DNA of 64,000 nucleotides from assembly GCF_947623445.1 (NCBI RefSeq), contig NC_135240.1, positions 26,412,001 through 26,476,000 on the forward strand, in the 5' to 3' direction. This document shows, one piece after another, positions 1-13,186 of this stretch; the first letter of the stretch is position 1; the number at the start of each line of letters is the position of its first letter. Source of the DNA: Clavelina lepadiformis. Its lineage: Eukaryota > Chordata > Ascidiacea > Aplousobranchia > Clavelinidae. A program made the position numbers and the translations under genes. The notes under the pieces were generated by a model that saw only the letters and a list, made by a program, of their open reading frames with translations, was not told the DNA's origin and did not search any database.

Positions 1-391
1 AATTACTGGTGTTCTCATAATTTTCTTCATGGCTTTCGCACGCTGCAGGTGCCGGTATGCCAAGTTCGGCAGATAAGAATACCGGTAGTTTGTTCGCAGT
101 TTTGTCATTATGAGATCCAACACCTTTGGGAGAACTTTCGTGAACTTCTGCGGCGAGATTTTCCACGTAAGAAGCATAATTCTCCAAGTTTGGCGAGGTC
201 CTAGGGTTCCCGGTATTGGATTTGTACTGTTCGGTGTCATGATTCGCACAAGGAGACTTCTCGAAAAGCCGTCGAAGCTCGGTTTTTACAAATCCTTCAT
301 TTTTCGGCGTGTCGTATTTGAAGGTACCTTTCTTGCGTTTGTCCATCTTGGCGGCATCACTTTTCCTCAGCATATTACAGTTCTGATCCAT
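1..391 (-). CDS. partial unrecognised protein-coding gene, 5' part
   Basis: The minus strand is open from an ATG at 391-389 to the window edge (130 codons, no stop). The frame stays open a further ~50 bases upstream, to a TAA near 442. The ATG context is good (G at -3, G at +4). The predicted protein starts MDQNCNMLRKSDAAKMDKRK and is hydrophilic, rich in Lys, Glu, Asn and Ser, with no signal peptide, membrane segment or domain that I recognise. The stretch is clearly more GC-rich than its flanks, as coding exons are elsewhere here. A possible splice acceptor (AAATCAG, about 27 nt before the ATG) means this could be a first coding exon or an internal one. The gene points away from SMARCAL1, head to head, 1.8 kb apart. 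An opposite-strand open frame at 110-460 is its shadow. Confidence 0.5.
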   Translation of the reverse strand, partial: MDQNCNMLRKSDAAKMDKRKKGTFKYDTPKNEGFVKTELRRLFEKSPCANHDTEQYKSNTGNPRTSPNLENYASYVENLAAEVHESSPKGVGSHNDKTANKLPVFLSAELGIPAPAACESHEENYENTSN

Positions 392-787
392 TTCCGTAAA
401 CCAGGGTTGAACATCAAACTGATTTATATCATTTCCATCGTTAAGTTAAGGTACACATAATGCTTTGAATTTGAGAACGGCGTTCCTTAGTAGCCAGCTG
501 TGTGCATGGCAATGTCAAACGTGACAATAGGGCTTTATGATGTAATTATTTTTGCTAGATTTAATTTTTATGGATGAAAACAGAACCTTCTTAGCCTGTA
601 AGTAGTAAACAGATATGATCTTCAAATAAACTAGCCTAGTATTATTTATTCGTACATGAGCTTATGCAAGCTTTCCGTATTTACGCCAGACGAAGCAAAC
701 CGAAGCTTGTGTGCAATACAAGATGCTATGCGCTATGGGTAGGCGGTAGTTACTGCAACCTTGATGGTGCTACATGTTTGCTGTAAG

Positions 788-1025
788 CAATGTTCCCTCT
801 AATTTTTCACGAGTCTGAGCAAACACACTAACTCCCTGAGCGGTCCCTTGGACCACTGTGAGCAACACCAGACGTGCCACGTGCGCAATATGGCCATTAT
901 TATGCGTTTATTTTATTTTCAATTCAGGTTGGATTTTTTTCTTGTGCGCAGCACAGATCTTCTGTGCGCGGAGACCGTGTCAACAGTGCGCATTTGCGCA
1001 CGCGGGCAGCTTAGAGGGAATATTG
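788..1025. mobile_element. hAT-type MITE, 238 bp
   Basis: Terminal inverted repeats are CAATGTTCCCTCTAA at the left and TTAGAGGGAATATTG at the right. They are flanked by a perfect 8-bp target duplication, GCTGTAAG, at 780-787 and 1026-1033. The 8-bp duplication and CA...TG ends are typical of hAT elements. The interior is rich in GCGC/TGCGCA and has no coding capacity, so it is non-autonomous. Confidence 0.85.
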
Positions 1026-1638
1026 GCTGTAAGGTGCTTACATTTTTATCAAAAGAAGCATTTGAAAAGAACTTGGGTTAATGTAACCCGCTTGATTTTA
1101 GTGTATGTATGGTTTAATGTAATTATGTAGGGATGCGCAGTAACAGCCATTACAGCATGCATGTTGTTATTAAGTTGGAGAACCTTTTTAACATAGAAAA
1201 ATAAATAACGGTTCACAACGTGGGAAAACCCCTACTTATGTCGAGTGTCGCAAAGCGGTAAATAAATTGCATTGCTACATTATTGTTTGGATTAAAATCG
1301 TAAGGTTAGTGATGTTTTCAAACTGCACGCGGTCCGTAGATTTAACGTTATACATCTCGCAACTGATCGTAAGCGCAGTTTAAAACAACTATGTCAAAAA
1401 TGCAACTTTACAGTAAGTGGAGCCATGCATGGTTTCAACGAATCATCATCGTTATCGCCGAGTGCAAGTCGTGCTCGTGCAAAGACTGTTTCAGAATCCT
1501 CAGAAAAAGATCATGATACCATACAATGCTCAAACTAGACTTGTTTATTTCGTCAGTTTGTTGACAAGGGTAGTAACAAAACGATGCTGATGCACACAAC
1601 ACAACAATGGTTGAAAGTTGAAACGTTCTCATCTACTC

Positions 1639-1973
1639 ATAGTCGAAAGTGTGGCACCTGAACGCACGAAGTTCATCAAAGTGCACGCCTAATATTTAAC
1701 TCATCACCTCGATTTATAATAAGTGTATAAACAAAAACGGGGTCTAGTGTAGAAGTGCACAACCACAGAATGCTTTTGTACACTAGACCCTGCCTATTCA
1801 AATTGCGACGTCATCTGGTTCTGCATTAAACCCCAAAAACAGGTTGTTTGAATGCCGATTTATAACCATTTTTGTTGTCTTTGTTTATTCATTATAAATT
1901 GGCTTGAGAATAGAAAAGTTTGGGCGTGCATGTTGGTGAATCTTGCGTGTTCAGGTGCCACACTTTTCACTAT
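1639..1973. repeat. foldback (long inverted repeat) element
   Basis: About 50 bp starting at 1639 (including AGTGTGGCACCTGAAC) recurs in reverse complement ending near 1973 (GTTCAGGTGCCACACTTT). Similarity continues inward more weakly to AT-rich arms, so the whole 335 bp could fold. No target duplication is obvious. It ends about 220 bp before the SMARCAL1 start codon. Confidence 0.6.
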
Positions 1974-2189
1974 TACATGAAAAGATTGAATATAATTCAA
2001 CCACTTTGAACTTGATTGCAAAACTTTTCTGCATAATCTGCTGATGTTTACTCCCAAAAAAACGAATGAATTTTCCTGGTGTTTTTAAATAGGTTGACCT
2101 ATTTAACCCATGCCAGGAGCAAACAAATGTATTAAGTAGGCTTACTAAACACGAAATTTTAGATGTAACAGCAAAATCTTATTGCCGCA

Positions 2190-5100
2190 ATGTCCAACTT
2201 AACAGAGGCCCAGCTGAAACGAATTGAAGAGAATCGACAACGTGCCCTGTTTTTGAAATCTAAAAAAAATAGTGTGAACGATGACATTGCAGTTAACGCT
2301 GATAAAAAGCTTACTGCAATGTCAAAACTATACAATCGTCAACATTCAAGAAAGTTGTCAACTACCAATGTGAGTGCACAAATGCAGAAAAGCAATAATG
2401 CTGGGAAAACTACTCTATCATGCCAATTAACTGATGGTGACCGTTTCACTGTGACGTGTAAATACGACCCAAAGTTAGTCATCGTCTTCAAGAGCGTGTC
2501 ATCAAGACGATTTGATCCTGAAACCAAAATCTGGTCTTTTGACGTCAATGACCACAACTACTTAGGTTGGCTTAAAATGCATATAACATGTTACAAAGCG
2601 TGTATATATTTCTTTTTATATTTATTTGTTTGTTTTATATTTTATATTGTTATATACTGTTTAAGTGTAACATACTTTTTAATAATAAAATGTTTTTGTT
2701 GCTTCGTATATAAGTAAGAAATAATAGGCTCATTATGTTTGTAAAAAAATTTTGTTGTTTTTGTTTAGCCAGCAAACTCAATGTACTTGGGTTTAATCTA
2801 CCTCAACTTGCTAATGCAGTTTTGGTGAACAACCAACAAGGAGGTTTTTCGGCAGTTCCACTCAACTCCTTATTCTCAGGGACGTGAGTGTGTATTCATC
2901 TCAAATTTTACGATGTCTAAATTTAAAATTTTTCTGTTAATGGATTTCCTTCTTCTTTCATGTCAAAAATTTTGGCAAAAAACTAAATTTTTAAGCATAG
3001 TTCTCAATTAAAAACCATTAACTCACTTAGCTTTATATGCACGTCCAAAAGTAGTTGACAACTGCAGGTTTAGGCTCATTGTTCTTCTTTCACTGAGAGA
3101 TAAGACAAATTTTAAGGACAAGGTCCCATGAAGTTTGGCCTTTTATTATAAGTTTAAATTATCAAGTTTTCCAGGTTCCCAAGAGTTACTTTTCAGGCTC
3201 TTAAGCGCTGCAAATGACTCTGTTCGGTTCTGCTTACTGTTGAGTTAACTTTTTTATATAGTAATACAACAGAGATGTTTTATTCTACAAGTTTTAGAAA
3301 ATTAGCGGAAATTGCAAAACATTCCGATGGTATACATGGTGTAATTCTCATATTAAAATTAATGACTGGTACATCAGAGCTTACACTTTTCATCAGTTAG
3401 AAAAATGCGAGTTTCAAGTTGGTGTCTCTTTTTTATTCATTTGATATTTATCAAATTCTATAATACCCGACTATGTTACAGGTGCTACCTAATAAGCCAG
3501 GATCGTTTTGAAATAGACGTGCAGTACAATGCGTTTTGTGTCGGTGTGTTCAAGACAGTGCCAAGCAGAATATACGACCCCAATACTCGAAGATGGAATT
3601 TCAACTTGACTGACTACAAGCAACTATGTAAGCAATTTAAAATCGTTTATTTATTACTAAAGGTTTTAGCTTCTTGCATTTGCGTTGTACTGGCTCTTTA
3701 TGGCCTCTGATACAACACGTTTGTTCAAGTCTGTAATTTTTCCTATGTGTACCACATTCTTTTCTACTTAATATTGGATTGTTTAGTTTAGCATTGAACA
3801 AGTATCAATTGCTTTTGAATTCCATTGTTTGGTTTCTTTCACTGTATAGTGAAACAAATTACAAAAACTATTGGTCAAACAGTCTTGCAAGAGACTTCCC
3901 GAATATTTGCACAAAATATGAACATAAAAATATGCTTACACTTTGACAAACTCATGTTTCTCAAACTCATGTTTCTCAAACTCATATACCTGACACCCTA
4001 AAGTAAAAACTATTAAGCTAAGCCAAAAAAATACATGTTTAACAAATTTTCATGGTCATTTTTTAGCATTCTGCACACAATCTGGGACTTTTAGACATGC
4101 CACCTGCAAGGGTATTCCCCAAGCTAAACAACAATATCAACCATAAACCATCAAACTTTTACTGGTTTAACCGAGTTCTTTAAATCTTGACGTATGACAG
4201 CATGTTCAAAGAAATCAGAATTTGGCCCCATAGACAAAATGGATCATTGAATTTTTGGAAAAGCTGTTAAATTGTTATAAAATATGCTAGGCCATTAGAA
4301 AGCTTTAAAATCTTTTCTCTTTTCGTAGTTTCACGATTGAAAGAAGATCCACAAGTGTCAATAGAACCGTTACCCCCCATCGTGAATAAAGTTTTCAAAG
4401 ATCAGATCTTGGCCAGGAATAGGGAAGCGGCCGAATCTGAAAATGATTTGCAGGATGTAGACCAACATCTTGTCTCATCGCTGATGCCTTTCCAAAGAGA
4501 TGGAGTCAAGTATGTGTTCTCCCTGGTAATTTAATGTCCTAATTCAGTCTTTTAAGAAAAACTTAAGAAAACAAATCAAACTTTTTTGTTTCAGGATAAT
4601 TTCATCATCGTAACCAACCGCGTTTGTTACAGAATAGTCGTAAAATTACAATAACTTTCGAAAATTTCACAGAAAACTATGTTTCATTAACAAAAAAAGG
4701 GTTACTAACTGCAAGTGTGAAAATTTATGAATAACGTGAGTTTAAATACCGCACAATTTTCAGTCGTACAGACGTTTAGTATTTCTCTGCAAACCATTGC
4801 ATACCGCCTCGCAGATCGAGAAGTCACTGTCTTAAAAATAAGTAGGTAACTTTGCTGATGACGTTTCATATTTGTTGCAGTTTTGCGATATCTCGAAATG
4901 GCCGCATTCTTCTCGCTGACGACATGGGCTTAGGGAAGACAGTCCAAAGTATTTGTGTGGCCGCTTATTATCAGAGCAAGTGGCCGCTTTTGATAATTTG
5001 CCCGTCATCCGTCCGGCTAATGTGGAAAGAGGTACAAAAGAAATTGTTTTATCCTCGCGCTTGGAAGCCTTACCTGCCCACACTGGCATATACATTACAA

Positions 5101-8100
5101 AGCAAATTGTCCCTGCATGCTTGTATTTGTATGTACTAGGTCTATAGCTGTGCACATCCAATGCGTGTGTGCGTACGAGCAATTGTTTCGTTTAAATTAA
5201 AGCAGCTAGCTCATGCGACAAATACCGAAATGTCTCAGTGAACGTTCCAGCTTTGTGTTTGGGGTCTAGGCACTCTTGCGTTGGCTTCCATCACGACTAA
5301 ACGACGATGACGTCACAGTTGTATTGACCGGACGTGACGTTTTGTCCCATTCAACTAGTGTTACTGTTATCACTTACGATTTACTCACGAAACATCAGAA
5401 GATTTACGAAGATAAGAAATTCCAAGTGGCTATATTGGTGTGTTGCGCTTTGTACAACGAATGTTGCATTTTACAATAATCGTATTTGTTGCATCTTATC
5501 TGTATGATATATACCGTAAGTTTATTAAATATATATAAACTTAAAAATAGATTAAATCCACAGACACCACACGCCTATAACCCCCCTATTTCAAATGATG
5601 AAATACAATACATCTGTACAACATAATGCAGGGGTGTCAAACTCAATCGCACCAAGGGCCAAAACTGAAAACTTATTTAACCCCGCGGGCCGAAAGGACA
5701 AAACTTGATTAAACGTTTCGTGACACGAGTACATGAATTGGAACAGGCAGCGAAACAGCACCAAATTTTTGATGTTTTTGACTATTTTTGATTATTCTTC
5801 TCTTACATCATTAATTCATTATGCTTCATTCCTCTCCTTGCAAAAGCATTAAAAGATTAACAAACAATAATGAAAAAAGCAGCTCAGATTACTAGTGTTA
5901 GAATAAATCGATTTATTCTATCGTATGATGGGGCAACTGCTGTGATGCTGTATTGTACGATTTGTTATAATCTTGTTACTTGCTTGGAAAAAGTAAGTTA
6001 TACTGTACAATGATTTCGCGGGCCGGAAATAGTTCAATGTATAAAATAACATTGCGGGCCAAATTTTATTGTAAAGTGGGCCGGATGTGGCCCGGATGTG
6101 GCCCGCGGGCCGGGAGTTTGACACCTATGACATAATGTATCCAGACAAACCGATTTACCATCACGATTTTTTAGGACGAATCGCACTTCATCAAAAATTT
6201 CAAAACAGCTCGCTCTCGTGCTGTCGCTGCTGTGCTGAGGCATAGCAAGCACGTCTTGTTGTTGTCCGGTACCCCGGCCCTATCCCGGCCTGCCGAGCTG
6301 TACACTCAAATTTCTCTGGTGCGGCCCGATCTTTTTCCCGTTTTTCATCATTTTGGGATGCGCTACTGTGCAGGAAAGCAGGTAGACTTTACTTGTTGCT
6401 CTGCTGTTATTGGAAACTGAACTTGTCAAAACCTAATAATCGCAGAAATACCGAGCATTGCTAAATGACAGCATTCCAGTAAGGAAAGTACCACAACGGA
6501 AGTTACCAAACTGAAAAATGGCAAAACGGAATTTTTCAAACAGAAAGTTTCCAGAAATTTAAATTTACGGCTTTAAAGCTTAAAATAGAAAGTTTTTGGA
6601 TAATTTGGATTAGTTAATTTGTATAGTTTTTGGCTAATCGCGAATTCAATTTGCATACACAATTTTTTTATTTCTGGTATACATGTGTATATATATTAAT
6701 ATTAATGATTTGCATTGCTGGGTGTATAGTAATTGTTCACACAAGTTCCGCCAACTGTATAGAACCCATGGGGCTGGGAGTTTACGGGGTCATCAAACAT
6801 GGAAGAATTGAGACTCATCCTGCAAGAGACGGTCATGCTAAGACGCACCAAAGATGACGTCCTCTCTCAACTTCCTCCTAAACTCCGACGATCTGTTGCC
6901 ATTGACGTGAGCAGTATGAAGAGGAATCTAAAGCGGAAGAGAGCCTTGGATGAAGCGCAACACGCCGTCGAAAAGAAAGGAATATCGGTGATTGGGCGTC
7001 TGTATATTAACTTAAACACAAGAAGACTTTACTAGGCCGTGGTCTAGGTGAAATAAGTCCGTTTAAGCACCTGTATGTATACGTTGTTAAATGTGGTTTT
7101 TGCACTAAAAATGTTTTGTGCCAGAACTCCAGAAAATTTGCAAAAGCAAATTTTCCTAGAGTATAATCAGCGTAACTGGATCATCATACAAACTGGATAC
7201 CTTGGCTTCCTTTGAAGTGTTTACGTTGTCAGTCATATCAGTAGCAAGTCTGCGATTGATTTTCAGGCTGTGGAACGTCGCGGTCTGTTGCTGCAGTACT
7301 TCAACGAAACTGCCCATGTTAAACTTGATGCTGTGAAGTCCTATATACTAGACTTACTCGAAGGTGGCCACAAATTTCTGCTCTTTGCGCATCATAAGTT
7401 AATGCTGAACGCCATTGCTGAGCTGTTGGAGGCGAAGGTCAGTGTTAAATGATATTCGCCGATTTTAAGTTAGGTGTGAAATAGAAATATCAAAGTGTAT
7501 TATAACTGAGGCAAGGTTAAGATAGATTTTACATACCACCTGGTTTTGATATAAGTGCCACAAGAGCAGGTATGAACTTTTCATTAAATGAAACTTACAA
7601 CATGTTTCGAACAATATTTGTCCTTCATCAAGGCCACAATGAATTAAAACAGTCGGCAAAGGTTTATAAAAGTACACGATCTACTTATAACAAACGCATG
7701 ATACGTAAAATTTAATTTACTGAGATTAAACTGCTAACAATAGGTTTGGTCAAATGGCAATGAACTATGCTACGAAGCTTATTAAACACATTCTTGTCCT
7801 CACAGGGTTATGAATACATACGAATCGACGGCAGCACTCCATCAGATCGACGGCAGTCCCAAGTGGCCAGATTTCAAGAAAATTATCAATGTAAGGTGGC
7901 GCTCTTAAGCATCACAGCTGCCAACATGGGGATAACGTTGCACTCCGCGTCGTTGGTCGTCTTTGCGGAGTTATTCTGGAACCCAGGTGTAAGTTCTAGC
8001 ACTGCGCGCGCAGGACTTTGGTTTTGAAGTGAAATGTTTCCCAAAAGTCTGCATGATTTTTTCGCATTTTTTTTCTATTAATCTGAGGCCTCCAGTGTGC

Positions 8101-11100
8101 ACAGATATGATAATCCAGTCCAGGTATAATAATTATATCCTGTCGGAGACCACAAAATCTAACGTAAAATTAAAACATCTAAAAATACGCAGAGACCTTT
8201 GGGACACCGTTTAATTGCTATTCGCGCGCTTTCCTTGCTACAGATTTTTTCGCAAACGTGTTTGTGGTTGTCACAGGTCGTCTGAGCCGAGCTTCATCTT
8301 CATCATCTTCATCTTCAGCTCAATCTTCTCAATCTTTTTTTAACTCGCGCTCCACTTTTATTGACTATTTCTGCTTAGAGCCTAATTTAGATCAATAAAT
8401 TTTATCGACAATAATTTGTAGTCACGTTATATAAACGAGTCGAATTATTTACAATAAGTGCCAGGTTGACAACTTGACACTGGCCCCAATTCAAGGTATT
8501 GCTTCCCACCCATCGTTTGAGAAGCGCGCCTCCACGCTATCTTGCTTATGGCTTTAAATAAAATATACGAAGCAAATTGGAACTCTACCAACCTTTGAAA
8601 ATTGTCTTCCGTTTTCTTTTATTTTCGTTCTCACCTGACAGTGACGTCATACTCTTTCCAGATTCTCGTCCAAGCCGAGGACCGGTGTTACCGCATCGGA
8701 CAGCGAGACGTTGTCAATATCCATTACCTGGTTGCCAAGGGAACGGCAGATGACTATATTTGGGAGGTGACGTAACCCAGTAAACGTGATAACTGATTTA
8801 AGGTTATAACTGGTCTCATGTTGTTACAACGTATTTAACCGATTTTCCTAACGAAAACGGCCTATACGAAATTTCCGTAGTAAAGGTTTCATTTAAATGA
8901 TGGCTGCAACTAATTCTTTTCTTTACTTCGTTGCAGATGATTAAAAAGAAATTGGATGTCCTCAGCAAAGCCGGACTGAACGGGAGTAGGTTTGACGACA
9001 CCCAAGCGCACGCCGCCACACCCACACGCCACAGAAGCAACCTGCTGGATTATTTCAAGGTGGGAATTCTTTCTATAATTCCTATGGACGAGCCAACTTT
9101 ATAATTGCGACGCGCTGTACGTGTGGTGAACGCTTACAGAGTTAAGCCGTTTAGCTATACGTTTCTGTCCTGCAAGATTTCTGGAAACCTTTGTAGCAAT
9201 TGAGTCTGTTACCAAGTAAGTCGTTCAGTTGGTTAATTTCTGTGACTTTAGTCACCAGAAATACGTCATCACAAAACCGTAAACCGATTACCGAAGCCGC
9301 CGGTGCCGAAATCATCCCGTATATGACTTTCCGCCTAGTTTTCGATCTTTCGAGGCGACCATAATTTTGTTGCAACTCTTTGAAAAAAAATTTCTTCGAT
9401 GTGCATTGTGCCACAGCACATCGTTGTAATTATACCGTCACCGCAGTCACCGTCGCTTATAATTAAGCCATCAAGATGATCACGTATTGCAGATGCGGTG
9501 TTCGGAAAGTTATTTTAATTGGTTCGGCTATTGCCACCTCTTTTTTGACTGGTTGGACACAAGACACAAGACGGTCCCGGTGTGTTTGCGACGGTTTCAT
9601 CACATGGTATAGCGATGATTAACTCCTTTTTCTGTGACCTTTTCATTGACCTTCATTCATTAAAACAACGTTTCTAGTTATTGTTGTTTTTTTCTTTTAA
9701 AACGTCACGAAAGAAAAACTCTTTTTCGCTTCACCAGAAAGAGTTTTTCCCGAACTTGGCGATTTAGACATCACTTTTTTAGAAAAAATCTACAGAACTT
9801 GTTTTTCTCCTTTTGTTTGTCAGCCTTATACTGCCCTGCAAGCATTTATACCTCAGTTCGCGGCAATTGATAAACCTTTCTGGGTGTAGACGTCACGAAT
9901 TAATTCATTTAATCTTGTTTTTTTTTCCTATAAAATGACGCATCAAACATTTCTTAAAATTCACGGAGGTGTAGCAGAAGGCTTGGTTGGTGGAGATAAC
10001 TCTTTCTATTTTGAATGTAAATTTCTATTTTAACGCACTTAACGCAATTACCATTTATAATATAAACAAAGTTGGTGGCAATGAGATATGTACATGATAT
10101 ATATAACAGGGCTTTTTTAAATTATTTGAAAAATAAATTGAAAATCAAAGAAACGATTGCAGTTTAACCTCTTGCCCAGGACGTTGGCAAGTTCATAAAA
10201 CACAGATATTGCCCTACACACAGATATTGCCACATAAATGAAATATTTTTACACGTATTTTCCAGACGGCCAAGGAAGAGTCAAATGAGAACAAGTCGGT
10301 GAATGAATTTGCGGAAACTTTGAAATCAGACGAAGATTCAATTCTTGTGGAAGCGTTGGAATTAGCTGAGAGGTAAAAATTTTTACTAATCTCTTTAGTC
10401 GAAATGGACAGGCCAATAAAATAGATTTAACTTCACCATATAGGCGTTTGCATTTTATTCCACAATGTGGTTTTGTTTTACTTTTCTTCTTGTTTTTCTA
10501 TTATTTTACGACTTATCGCATGTAAACAAGTTAAATAATGCGAAAGTTACTTTGTTTCACCAGTATTACAGTGTTGACGCAAAAGAAGTTACTGTAGTTA
10601 TATCCCGCAAAGTTGTTTTTCATGTCATAACTTCGTGTTTTATTAACTTGCCGCCGGGAAAAAATTGTTTACACCGACACAAGTTCGGGCGAAGGAAAAG
10701 GGATTTGAAGAAGGCAGTGCGAGCCTCATACCTGTGCAAGAACGACTAATTATTATTATGCCGTTTTTAGCAGTTCTCGTAATTACGTCAGGACGAAGAT
10801 TCCAGTCTTTAATAATGGCGAAAAATATGTTCTAACCAAGCACCAGTGTAATTAAATGATTTCATAAATTGCCTGAAAAGTTTAATTTTTTGCTCGCGGT
10901 CATCAAAGCAGAACTTCGTTTACCTTAAAAGATATTACTAATTCAATCGCGTCGCATGAAATTAAACCATGCCAATGAGACTCGATCACAAAGCTTATGT
11001 TAGTTAACGTATTATTACAACCGTTATAACGTTAATTATAATTTCTCGGCATGCCGCGCATGTTGCTCGGAATTATTTGGTCCAAAAACACTTAACAATA

Positions 11101-11569
11101 ATTTCGATATATCTCATTCTTTATATGTAAGTTAGTCATGGAAATGGTTTGAATTAAAATTTCATAAACATCGATATTGGTTTTTTAACTATTCATACAT
11201 CAGTGCTGAACTTTTTATATTTGGCATTTATATTAGTCGGGTGTTAGGCAGTGCCGCCTTCGTACGTTACATTGTTATCCCGTTGACGTAATTAAGTAAT
11301 CAGCTCGGGTTTTTCCTTGCGTCGGTCTAAATATGAATTCAATTTTAAGGTTACGTATACAGTGGTTTTTTTTGGATTTTTGCAGTCAATCCGCCGAGTT
11401 TGTGGCTGTCGCCTCTGTAGTGACGAAGTTGTATCCAGCTCGATCCTCCACCGAATTGCGGCTTAGCGGAGAAAATTCCACCGAAAACTTTGCGCCCGAG
11501 GCGAAGAAACGTCAAATTTGTGACGTAGAAAACTCAGCGGAAAAAAACAAGAAATTTCGGCTTTGTTGA
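2190..11569 (+). CDS. SMARCAL1: SMARCAL1 (HARP) annealing helicase
   Basis: Exons: 2190-2565, 2769-2883, 3482-3627, 4329-4509, 4881-5031, 5270-5437, 6175-6381, 6763-6987, 7267-7437, 7806-7988, 8662-8766, 8937-9059, 10266-10372, 11386-11569. The joined frame is 813 aa plus TGA; the human protein is 954 aa. The N-terminus ([19 protein letters not shown]) matches the RPA-binding motif of SMARCAL1. Two HARP domains follow (~75-150 and ~160-215). The SNF2 ATPase then has Walker A GLGKT (~289), a DESH box (~380), LLLSGTP, and the C-terminal lobe with ITAANMG and motif VI RIGQ (~650). The family binds RPA and re-anneals or remodels DNA at stalled forks in the nucleus. HARP plus DESH separates it from ZRANB3 and other SNF2 proteins. 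The C-tail is charged, divergent and shorter than in human. Intron 6 holds a hAT MITE. A possible poly(A) signal lies at 12172. Confidence 0.93.
5629..6129. mobile_element. hAT-type MITE in a SMARCAL1 intron, 501 bp
   Basis: The ends are CAGGGGTGTCAAACTC and GAGTTTGACACCTATG (16-bp inverted repeats, two mismatches), flanked by a perfect 8-bp duplication ACATAATG at 5621-5628 and 6130-6137. Subterminal GCGGGCC motifs are typical of this hAT group. No transposase is readable. It lies wholly in the intron between the exons ending at 5437 and starting at 6175, so the coding sequence is untouched. Confidence 0.92.
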
Positions 11570-12913
11570 TTTTCGTCCAAGTTGTTCTATTTTTGCTTCA
11601 TTCACTGTGAGCATTTCGATGTTTTACAAGTTCGTCGAAATACCAACGAACTTAACTACTTTAACTTAGTTTTATTTTCCTTAGTTTTCTTTTCTATAAG
11701 TTGTGATGGAGCGTTATCGTGCTTAGAACTCCCTTGTTTACCAACGTTATAACTTCTAACTTCTGCATTAACAGTAATTGAAAAATAACCGAACAACTTT
11801 TCAATCGCTATTAGATTTTTCAAAAAAGTCAAATTGCGGACCACACGCTATTTTCGTAGCCGGTAAAAGCACTGCTATACCACATGGAAGTGATGGAACC
11901 ATTTACTTGTCCACTTCAGATCAAACCGCATTTTGTTAATATGGTCCATTGCTCTACCGCCACATGTCAAACGATGTACCATGAACCCATTCTGTATACT
12001 GTTTACTCACATTGCATTTAAAGGAGAAATTAACCAAAAGAATATTTGATCTGTCTTACGTTCAAGTTGAGGGAGGCGTCAAACTTGAAAAATTGCAATT
12101 TTTCTCGAAAAGTTTGAGCTCGTCCTTCATGCACTTCTGTCATAGGCGGCTGTGGCAAGTGACTTTTAGCAAATAAATAGCTCTAGTGTGTTGCCAGTTT
12201 AAAAGTTATAAGACGCATGTAAAATGTAGCTAAAAGATGAGAGTTTTTTTGACAAAGTTTAATACTGGCATCCAGGCCGTGATACGATAAACTGGATGAC
12301 TTAGTTCAAATTTAATGATCTAACTTGCGTTAAATCTACGCGTAAGTTTTCAAAAAACCCCTATGTGGTATTTTCTTCGAGCAATCGTTTTATCACTAAT
12401 TTTTGCTTCTTTTATAAACTGAGTTGCACCAGTTTGAAGATTTAACTTGTCCATAAAAGGTGATTTGCATTTTCGAATTCCAAAGGCAAAGGAAAAAATA
12501 GTTAAGTGTAATCTGACAAATTTTTTATACCAAAATTTGAATCGAGCCGTTATAGGCCCAATCAAGAAAAATCATTTTAGATTAGAGAAGAAAGTTATCA
12601 GATTTTAAACAGCGAACTCACTTAATAGAACACACCACCCATCTAAATGAGCTAACAATGAAACTGAAAGCTTCTGTTGTACTGTTAAACTAAAGAAGTA
12701 ACAAAGCCTAAATAGTGGTAGAAAAATAATTTAAAAAATTAAAACAGAGTCAACGATAACGCCATGTTTCAGCGGTTTCTGATAACCAGGTCAATTAAAT
12801 TCTGAGTAGGTTGCAACTCTCGGTAAAAAAATTACGTCTGCCCCGGAGGCGTCTAAAACCAGATTTCGTCACAAGGTTTCTCGCGTGGCTGGCACTGTTC
12901 ATTGCGAGCCTGC
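11570..12913. other. spacer between SMARCAL1 and protein A
   Basis: No coding sequence or repeat recognised. AATAAA at 12172-12177 is a candidate, rather distant, poly(A) signal for SMARCAL1. The right end passes into the promoter of the downstream gene. Confidence 0.4.
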
Positions 12914-12920
12914 TATAAAA
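12914..12920 (+). promoter_or_regulatory. TATA box of secreted protein A gene
   Basis: TATAAAA is followed by a GC-richer stretch and, about 105 bases on, by a donor (TTCAG|GTATTT, exon end 13025). An acceptor sits directly before the ATG (CCGCAG|AATG). This suggests a short noncoding first exon of roughly 12945-13025 and a 5'UTR intron. The start site is inferred from TATA spacing only. Confidence 0.55.
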
Positions 12921-13186
12921 GGCCGGTCACCGTGTCCAACAGCATCAGTTCCTTTGCGAGCAGCGCAAGGAAACTTCACAGATCAAAGGATTTCGCGAAA
13001 GAAACCAAAGCAAAAATACTTTCAGGTATTTGCAAAAGTTTTCGTGTAAGTTTTTATTTGAATAGTTTTGGTATTTTTTGGTAGTACCTTGAAGATCGGT
13101 TTTAGGCAGTTAATATTCAAAAATTTAAATCAAGGACAACTCCAACTAATTATAGTAAATGCTAATTTATATTTTCTTACCGCAGA

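Larger units (their letters stand above)
392..2189. other. spacer between divergent genes
   Basis: No coding sequence recognised. It holds a hAT-type MITE (788-1025), a foldback element (1639-1973) and, inside the latter, a short hairpin at about 1738-1796 built on the half-site GGGTCTAGTGTA. The remainder is AT-rich. The promoters of the left-edge gene and SMARCAL1 must lie here, but I see no clear TATA box. Confidence 0.5.

Noticed and set aside
3945..3995. three copies of CTCAAACTCATGTTT-like units
   Set aside because: Short direct tandem repeat in a SMARCAL1 intron; no spacers, so not a CRISPR array.
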